DNA from: Alphaproteobacteria bacterium
GTDB taxonomy: Bacteria; Pseudomonadota; Alphaproteobacteria; UBA8366; GCA-2717185
Reading direction: 5' to 3'
Assembly (NCBI GenBank): GCA_021774435.1
Contig: JAJFJB010000249.1
Span: 1-64,000 of the forward strand
Length of the DNA stretch: 64,000 bases
Positions within the stretch are counted from its first letter, which is position 1, and each line of letters starts with the position of its first letter. This document shows positions 58,639-64,000 of this stretch, one piece after another. The translations under genes were made by a program, and so were the position numbers. The notes under the pieces are model-generated. The model saw nothing but the letters and a program-made list of their open reading frames with translations, was not told the origin of the DNA and did not search any database.

Positions 58639-59397
58639 TTACCGTTTTGGTCGGAGGACGTGATGATGGTCGCTCGCATAGAGACGGCTATCCGTAAACG
58701 CACTTTCATCGAGGACTCGACCCACCAGAATTAAAGCGGTGCGTGTAATGCGTGCTTCTTTTACCTGATCGCGAATACCCGCCAATGTTCCGCGTAGAAT
58801 CAGTTCATCCGGCCAGCTTACCCGGTATGCGATGACGACCGGACAATCTGCGCCGTAATGCGGGATCAAGTCTCGAACGACCCTGGCTAGATTGTTAATG
58901 GAAAGGTGGATTGCCAAGGTTGCGCCGCTTCGGCCCAATTGAATCAAGTCTTCGCCGTCGGGCATGGCCGACGCGCGTGTCGCGGTTCTAGTCAGAACAA
59001 CGGTTTGCGCCACGCCCGGGAGTGTAAGTTCGGTTTTGATTGCCGCTGCTGCTGCGGCATAGCTCGGGACGCCTGGCGTGACATCGTAGGGAATATTCAG
59101 CGCATCAAGCCGCCGCATTTGCTCCGCGACGGCTCCATAGAGAGCGGGATCGCCGGAGTGAACGCGCGCAACATCGTGGCCCGCGGCCTGTGCGACTTCA
59201 ATTTCAGCGATAATCTCATCCAGGTTAAGGGGTGCGGTATCGACAACACGGGCACCCGGCGGCGCCTCGGCGACGATTTCCGGCGGGACCAGTGATCCGG
59301 CATAAAGAATGACGGGAGATTGCCGGATGAGCGTTTGGCCACGGACAGTTATCAAGTCGGCGGCGCCGGGGCCGGCGCCAATGAAGTGAACGGTCAT
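58639..59397 (-). CDS. cobM: Precorrin-4 C11-methyltransferase CobM
   Basis: [62 protein letters not shown]. Confidence 0.95.
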   Translation of the reverse strand: MTVHFIGAGPGAADLITVRGQTLIRQSPVILYAGSLVPPEIVAEAPPGARVVDTAPLNLDEIIAEIEVAQAAGHDVARVHSGDPALYGAVAEQMRRLDALNIPYDVTPGVPSYAAAAAAIKTELTLPGVAQTVVLTRTATRASAMPDGEDLIQLGRSGATLAIHLSINNLARVVRDLIPHYGADCPVVIAYRVSWPDELILRGTLAGIRDQVKEARITRTALILVGRVLDESAFTDSRLYASDHHHVLRPKR

Positions 59398-61187
59398 GGT
59401 ACGGTTCCGTATCCGCGCGGTGTGTAAACCCGAGTACCGTCGCCGCTGCTTATTATTCGCGACTGATTGTTGCCGATGATGACAATCGTCAACATATCGA
59501 CCGACTCCACATCCATTTCCGATAGAGTCGTGATGGTGATCAATTCCTTATCGCGCCCAAGATTGCGGGCGATAATGACGGGTGTCGATGGTGGCCGGTT
59601 CTCGCTGAAGATTCGATGCGCCTGCTTTAGGAGATCGCGCCGGCTTTGGCTCTGCGGATTATAGAATGCGGTTACGAAATCGCCGGCCGCGGCCGCGTTC
59701 AATCTGCGCAGAATCGCTTCCTGTGGCGTCAGCAGATCGGATAATGATATGGCGCAAAAATCGTGACCGAGCGGAGCGCCTGCGCGCGCAGCGGCGGCTT
59801 GCATTGCGGTGATGCCGGGTGAAACCACAATTTCCGCTTGCCGCCAAATCGGATCGGTATCCGATTCAACCATTTCGAATACCAGGCTCGCCAGGGCATA
59901 GATACCAGCGTCACCGGAACAGACGAGCGCGATCCGGTGGCCTTCACCGGCGAGCGTCAAAGCGTCCCGCACGCGTGCTGCTTCTTGCCCCAGACCATAA
60001 CCACGTCGCTCTGCCATCGGCGCAATGCCGCCGATGAGATCAAGGTAACCATCGTAACCGATGATGATGTCGGCGTTGTCCAGCGCGGCCGTGGCTTCAG
60101 GGGAACGCCATGCGGGCTGGCCGGGTCCAAGTCCGATGACCGATAGAACCCCGCGCGCTCTTCCCCTGCATGAGGGGTCGATCGTATCCGCGGCGCGCGC
60201 AACCGCGCAGGTTGCGCGCTTTGACTTTCGTTTCGGTACAACGAGTTCCGCATCGGGACCGGCGAGCGCGAGCGCGGCACCTTCCGCCACTCCATGGCAG
60301 CCGGTTTCGCGGAAAACGATATCGGATGGGTTTTCCAACCGGGGGGCTTCGCGTTCGAGTGTGTCTGCGCAAAAGAATTGGCTCGGCACTCCCAATGATT
60401 TCGCCGCGGCGTGAACTGCCGGTTCATCGATTTTGAGATCAATTGATCCGATAGCCACGACGGCGCCGTGGGCTAGCTGCGCGTCTCTCAACGTTTCCGT
60501 CACAAGGTCAATCAACTCTGCCGGTGTGGTGTCACGCTCGCACCCGACTCCGACGGCGAGGACCGGCGGATGGAATATAAGCGTGTTCTGATCTGCTTCG
60601 GCGATGCTATCTGTGACTAAGACACGAGCGGCGGCGTTATCGCGCCAAGGTACCTCCTTGAGCCATTCAGCCGCACCGGCTTGGACTTCGAGACGCACGC
60701 CATCGCCTGCGAGCAATGCGGCGGTGATTGTTTTGACGGCTTCAGGATTTGCAATCCGCCAACTTGCTGGCGGATCGTCGAGTGAAAACCCGAAGCGCAA
60801 ATCACCTGCCGTTGTGATCGCCGCGAATCCGTCACAGGCGGTTGCCAGACTTTGGGCCAGTGCATTCGCACCGTGATGACCGCCAATAAGAGGAACCGCC
60901 GCGCTGCCATCTTCCGCCAAGGCGACCACCGGCGCGTCGTGGCGCTTGTCGTCGAGCAGGGACGCCAGAGCCCGGATGAGGATTCCCGCGGCGCAGAGGC
61001 CGACAATAGCGGTGCCATCACCATGGAGTTTGCGAAGATGTGCCACCGTGTCCTGAAAGGCAATGTCGGCGCCTTCGGTTCGCTTTTCGAGCCCGTGCAG
61101 CGTTGAGCCAGGAAACGAGGGGCGCAGTTTTTGCGCCAACGCAAGGCCGCCGGCACTTAACGCGACAAATGCGATTTTTATCGCCAT
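59394..61187 (-). CDS. cobJ: Fused CbiG (N-term) and precorrin-3B C17-methyltransferase CobJ (C-term)
   Basis: N-term [51 protein letters not shown] and [17 protein letters not shown] (CbiG); C-term [39 protein letters not shown]...[23 protein letters not shown] (CobJ). Confidence 0.94.
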   Translation of the reverse strand: MAIKIAFVALSAGGLALAQKLRPSFPGSTLHGLEKRTEGADIAFQDTVAHLRKLHGDGTAIVGLCAAGILIRALASLLDDKRHDAPVVALAEDGSAAVPLIGGHHGANALAQSLATACDGFAAITTAGDLRFGFSLDDPPASWRIANPEAVKTITAALLAGDGVRLEVQAGAAEWLKEVPWRDNAAARVLVTDSIAEADQNTLIFHPPVLAVGVGCERDTTPAELIDLVTETLRDAQLAHGAVVAIGSIDLKIDEPAVHAAAKSLGVPSQFFCADTLEREAPRLENPSDIVFRETGCHGVAEGAALALAGPDAELVVPKRKSKRATCAVARAADTIDPSCRGRARGVLSVIGLGPGQPAWRSPEATAALDNADIIIGYDGYLDLIGGIAPMAERRGYGLGQEAARVRDALTLAGEGHRIALVCSGDAGIYALASLVFEMVESDTDPIWRQAEIVVSPGITAMQAAAARAGAPLGHDFCAISLSDLLTPQEAILRRLNAAAAGDFVTAFYNPQSQSRRDLLKQAHRIFSENRPPSTPVIIARNLGRDKELITITTLSEMDVESVDMLTIVIIGNNQSRIISSGDGTRVYTPRGYGTVP

Positions 61188-61882
61188 GCCTCGCCCCGTT
61201 TGTGCACAAGGATCAAAGAAAAATATGGGGCCCGATCTTCATTGATTTCGCTCAAGGGGGACACTGACTGCAATTCCATTGTCGCGTGCGCGACAAATTG
61301 AGCGTTATTCGTCAAACTCAATGTATCGAGAACACGCCGAACTTTTCCGAGATGTCGGCCGACCTTGATGATTGCGACGCTTTCCGCGCGCTGAATCGCC
61401 TCTGTTAACGTTTCTTCGTCCAAAGGCGCCGGGACAACGGTTAGCAAATCGTTTCTGGATGCCAACGGTGATTTCAGCGCGGCGGCAGCGGCCATCAAGG
61501 AAGAAATGCCCGGGACGATCACGACGTTGTATTCGGGGGCGACGCGTCCGAATAGGTACATGAACGAGCCGTAGAAAAAGGGGTCGCCTTCACAGAGTGC
61601 CGCAACGTCACGTCCCGCTTCAAGATGCTTACCGATTTCATCCGCGGCGATATCATAAACAGAGCGGTCGGGAAATTGTGTTGGTTCAAGCGGCATTCGG
61701 ATCGCGATTTCGATCGGCGTTTGCGTGATATGAGGTGACGCAATTGTGCGCGCCATGCTTTCGCCTTCGAGCGGTGCCGGCCACGCGATGACCGGCACTG
61801 TTTGCAGAATGCGGTGCGCCTTCAATGTGATGAGTTCGGGGTCGCCTGGTCCGACGCCGATTCCAAATAATGTACCGGTCAT
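61178..61882 (-). CDS. cobI: Precorrin-2 C20-methyltransferase CobI
   Basis: GTLFGIGVGPGDPELITLKAHRILQTVPVIAWPAP; VAALCEGDPFFYGSFMYLF. Confidence 0.95.
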   Translation of the reverse strand: MTGTLFGIGVGPGDPELITLKAHRILQTVPVIAWPAPLEGESMARTIASPHITQTPIEIAIRMPLEPTQFPDRSVYDIAADEIGKHLEAGRDVAALCEGDPFFYGSFMYLFGRVAPEYNVVIVPGISSLMAAAAALKSPLASRNDLLTVVPAPLDEETLTEAIQRAESVAIIKVGRHLGKVRRVLDTLSLTNNAQFVAHATMELQSVSPLSEINEDRAPYFSLILVHKRGEAWR

Positions 61883-63081
61883 GGCTTGACGGCCACCAAC
61901 TGTGTCACGGTCCGAAGAGGAGACCAGGCATGAAAGCGCCCGACAGGTTCGGCATGAGAAACGCCGATGCGGGTGAGGCTACCTCCCCATTCACCGTGAA
62001 GTGCGAGCAGTTTCGCTTCGCTCTCCAGCGTGACGGCGTTGGCAACCAGGCGTCCCCGCTTCGGGAGCGCGCTCCAGCACTGTTCCGCTAAACCTTGTGT
62101 CCCAATGCCGCCGCCAATGAAGATGGCGTCCGCCTTGGGCAAATCAGGCAGGACATCCGGCGCGGCACCGGTGATAATATCGAGTGCGGGCGTACCAAGT
62201 GCGACCGCGTTTTGCGTGATCATGGCACAACGCGATGCGTTTCTTTCGATGGCGATCGCTTTTCCTCCACAACGCATCCATTCAATTGCGATCGATCCGC
62301 AGCCGGCACCGACGTCCCACAATACGGACTGCGGATGGGGTGCGAGCGCGGCAAGAGTGGCGGCGCGAACGGTGCATTTGGTCAACTGTCCATCGTGGAC
62401 GAAGGCGTCGTCGGGCAACCCGGGTATCCGGCTAAGATTAATGGGGTTCGCACCGGGGATGCAGGTGACAGCGACGGTATTGAAATCGGCGGTATGGTCG
62501 TGATGCCAGCTGTCCGCAGTGCCTTCCAGCATGTTTTCTTTCTCGCCGCCCATATGTTCGAACACCGTGAGCGTACTCGGTTCGTAGCCGCGGTCGCGCA
62601 GTGAATTCGCGATTTGTGCGGGCGTTTCCCCGTTCTCCGAAAGTATCAGAAGCCGTGCGTCTGGACGGACATACAGGTTCAGTAAAGCGAGCGGTCGTCC
62701 ATGCAGTGTAAGGCAATCGATCTCCTGCAAAGGCCAGCCCATTCGCGCGGCGGCAAGCGAGAACGCGCCCGGTGCCGGCAGGATGGAAATTGCATTCTTG
62801 CCAAACTCGCGCGCCAGTGTGACGCCGATCCCGTAACTCATCGGATCGCCCGTTGCCAATACAACGATGCGCTTGCCTTCGAGCATTCTTAAAGTGTCCA
62901 CCGTTTTCCGCAACGGCGATTCCCATGTTCGCCGCTCAGCGGGGTGATCGGTATCGACCATGGCCAAATGCCGTTCGCCGCCAACAAGTATCTGCGCATT
63001 ATCGATCAAATTGCGCGTCGCCAACGGCAAGGCGTTCAGCCCATCTTCGCCAATTCCGACGATATTCAGCCACGGTGTCAT
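61879..63081 (-). CDS. cobL: Precorrin-6Y C5,15-methyltransferase (decarboxylating) CobL (CbiE-CbiT fusion)
   Basis: N-term VGIGEDGLNALPLATRNLIDNAQILVGGERHL; C-term ALAPHPQSVLWDVGAGCGSIAIEWMRC...AIFIGGGIG. Confidence 0.95.
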   Translation of the reverse strand: MTPWLNIVGIGEDGLNALPLATRNLIDNAQILVGGERHLAMVDTDHPAERRTWESPLRKTVDTLRMLEGKRIVVLATGDPMSYGIGVTLAREFGKNAISILPAPGAFSLAAARMGWPLQEIDCLTLHGRPLALLNLYVRPDARLLILSENGETPAQIANSLRDRGYEPSTLTVFEHMGGEKENMLEGTADSWHHDHTADFNTVAVTCIPGANPINLSRIPGLPDDAFVHDGQLTKCTVRAATLAALAPHPQSVLWDVGAGCGSIAIEWMRCGGKAIAIERNASRCAMITQNAVALGTPALDIITGAAPDVLPDLPKADAIFIGGGIGTQGLAEQCWSALPKRGRLVANAVTLESEAKLLALHGEWGGSLTRIGVSHAEPVGRFHAWSPLRTVTQLVAVKP

Positions 63082-63722
63082 GCTGACTCCTCGGCCGCGG
63101 CGACGGCATTTACGGCGGCTGCGGCCATGGCGCTACCACCGCGCCGGCCTTTGAGCGTCACGAAAGGAACGCCGAGTTCGCTGTCGATAAGCGCTGCTTT
63201 CGATTCGGCGGCGCCAATAAAACCGACGGGGAATCCCAATATGAGGGCCGGTTTCGGCCAGCCCGATTGCAATCCTTCCAGCAGATGAAAGAGCGCTGTC
63301 GGCGCATTGCCGATTGCGACGACGGCACCGGCCAAGTGAGGCTCCCAGAGTGTCGTCGCAGCGGCGGAGCGTGTCGTGCCAAGCGATTGGGCGAGATTGG
63401 GGACCGTCTTGTCGGTCAATGTGCAAATGACCGGATTATCATTTGGCAGCCGGTTTCGTATGACGCCATGGGCGACCATTTCGACATCGGTTAGTACTGG
63501 CGCCCCATTTTCGAGAGCGGCCCGCCCCTTGGAAACGGCATGAGGTGACGCGGAAAGATCGGAAACTATTTCCGGCATTGCGCAGGCATGAACGACACGT
63601 AGCGCTAGGGGTATGAGATTTTCGTCTAGCGTTGCCAAGCTGGTTTCGCGCCGGATCGCCGCAAAGGACTCGCGGTAAATTTCCGCGGGATCGCGCAGAT
63701 AAGAATAGCTTTCTTCCGTCAT
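63078..63722 (-). CDS. cobH: Precorrin-8X methylmutase CobH
   Basis: YLRDPAEIYRESFAAIRRETSLATLDENLIPLALRVVHACAMPEI; PALILGFPVGFIGAAESKAAL. Confidence 0.95.
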   Translation of the reverse strand: MTEESYSYLRDPAEIYRESFAAIRRETSLATLDENLIPLALRVVHACAMPEIVSDLSASPHAVSKGRAALENGAPVLTDVEMVAHGVIRNRLPNDNPVICTLTDKTVPNLAQSLGTTRSAAATTLWEPHLAGAVVAIGNAPTALFHLLEGLQSGWPKPALILGFPVGFIGAAESKAALIDSELGVPFVTLKGRRGGSAMAAAAVNAVAAAEESA

Positions 63723-64000
63723 GCCCCGAGAATCCAGGCTTCTTCATTCTCGACGATTTCACGTTCTTCCGCGGTTAGCGTGGAATCGCCTTCGAACAGG
63801 ACAGCAAGATCGCCCGCGTCGTCGAGAGTCGCAAAATGCGCGGCGATCGTACGGACTTGCCGCGCATCCTTGACCATGTCTGCTTCCGGTTCCGGGTCGA
63901 CCAGGGATGGATAGACCTCGGCGAAAATAATCTGCGGCCTGGGATCATACCGCAGGCCCGTTTCAAACGGCCAGATATGGCTTATCATCGCGAGCTGCGG
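63719..64000 (-). CDS. C-terminal part of a cob-cluster-associated hypothetical protein; likely continues past the window edge
   Basis: ATGA-type overlap with cobH; HIWPFETGLRYDPRPQIIFAEVYPSLVDPEPEADMVKDARQVRTIAAHFATLD resembles the C-terminal half of a DUF429-like protein next to cobH in related genomes; ORF-track start at 63988 is probably internal. Confidence 0.6.
   Translation of the reverse strand, partial: PQLAMISHIWPFETGLRYDPRPQIIFAEVYPSLVDPEPEADMVKDARQVRTIAAHFATLDDAGDLAVLFEGDSTLTAEEREIVENEEAWILGA

Overview
This is a gene-dense 64 kb window from a GC-rich alphaproteobacterial-type chromosome. About 56 protein-coding genes and one tRNA-Ser(GGA) are supported. I recognised no phage, transposase, IS element, CRISPR array or rRNA. 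The main contents are: tldD; an AsmA-family protein; a MoxR/DUF58/VWA-type operon; DUF1285-NUDIX-DUF6111-CCA transferase; a transglutaminase/alpha-E/ATP-grasp trio; an RND pump; a GMC oxidoreductase; lepA; a tungstate-type permease; CoA-transferase and enoyl-CoA hydratase genes; SDR and AKR genes; and a corrin-ring (cobalamin) cluster running off the right edge. The strongest finding is at 32261-33991. Two ORFs that look like separate or broken genes read as one frame across a single in-frame UGA (32552-32554). This gives a ~576-aa protein with an S-Sec-G-A-C motif, like the UGSC family of (seleno)proteins. A long imperfect hairpin immediately 3' of the UGA looks like a bacterial SECIS. Secondary findings are a SIR2-like + nucleoside 2-deoxyribosyltransferase gene pair, an exported ankyrin protein translationally coupled to cobK, a cysteine-less peroxiredoxin-fold/2OG-Fe(II) dioxygenase fusion, a CbiG-CobJ fusion in a hybrid-looking corrin pathway, and a pair of hairpin-bearing dispersed repeats. 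No searches or folding programs were run. Family calls are from motif recognition in the supplied translations.
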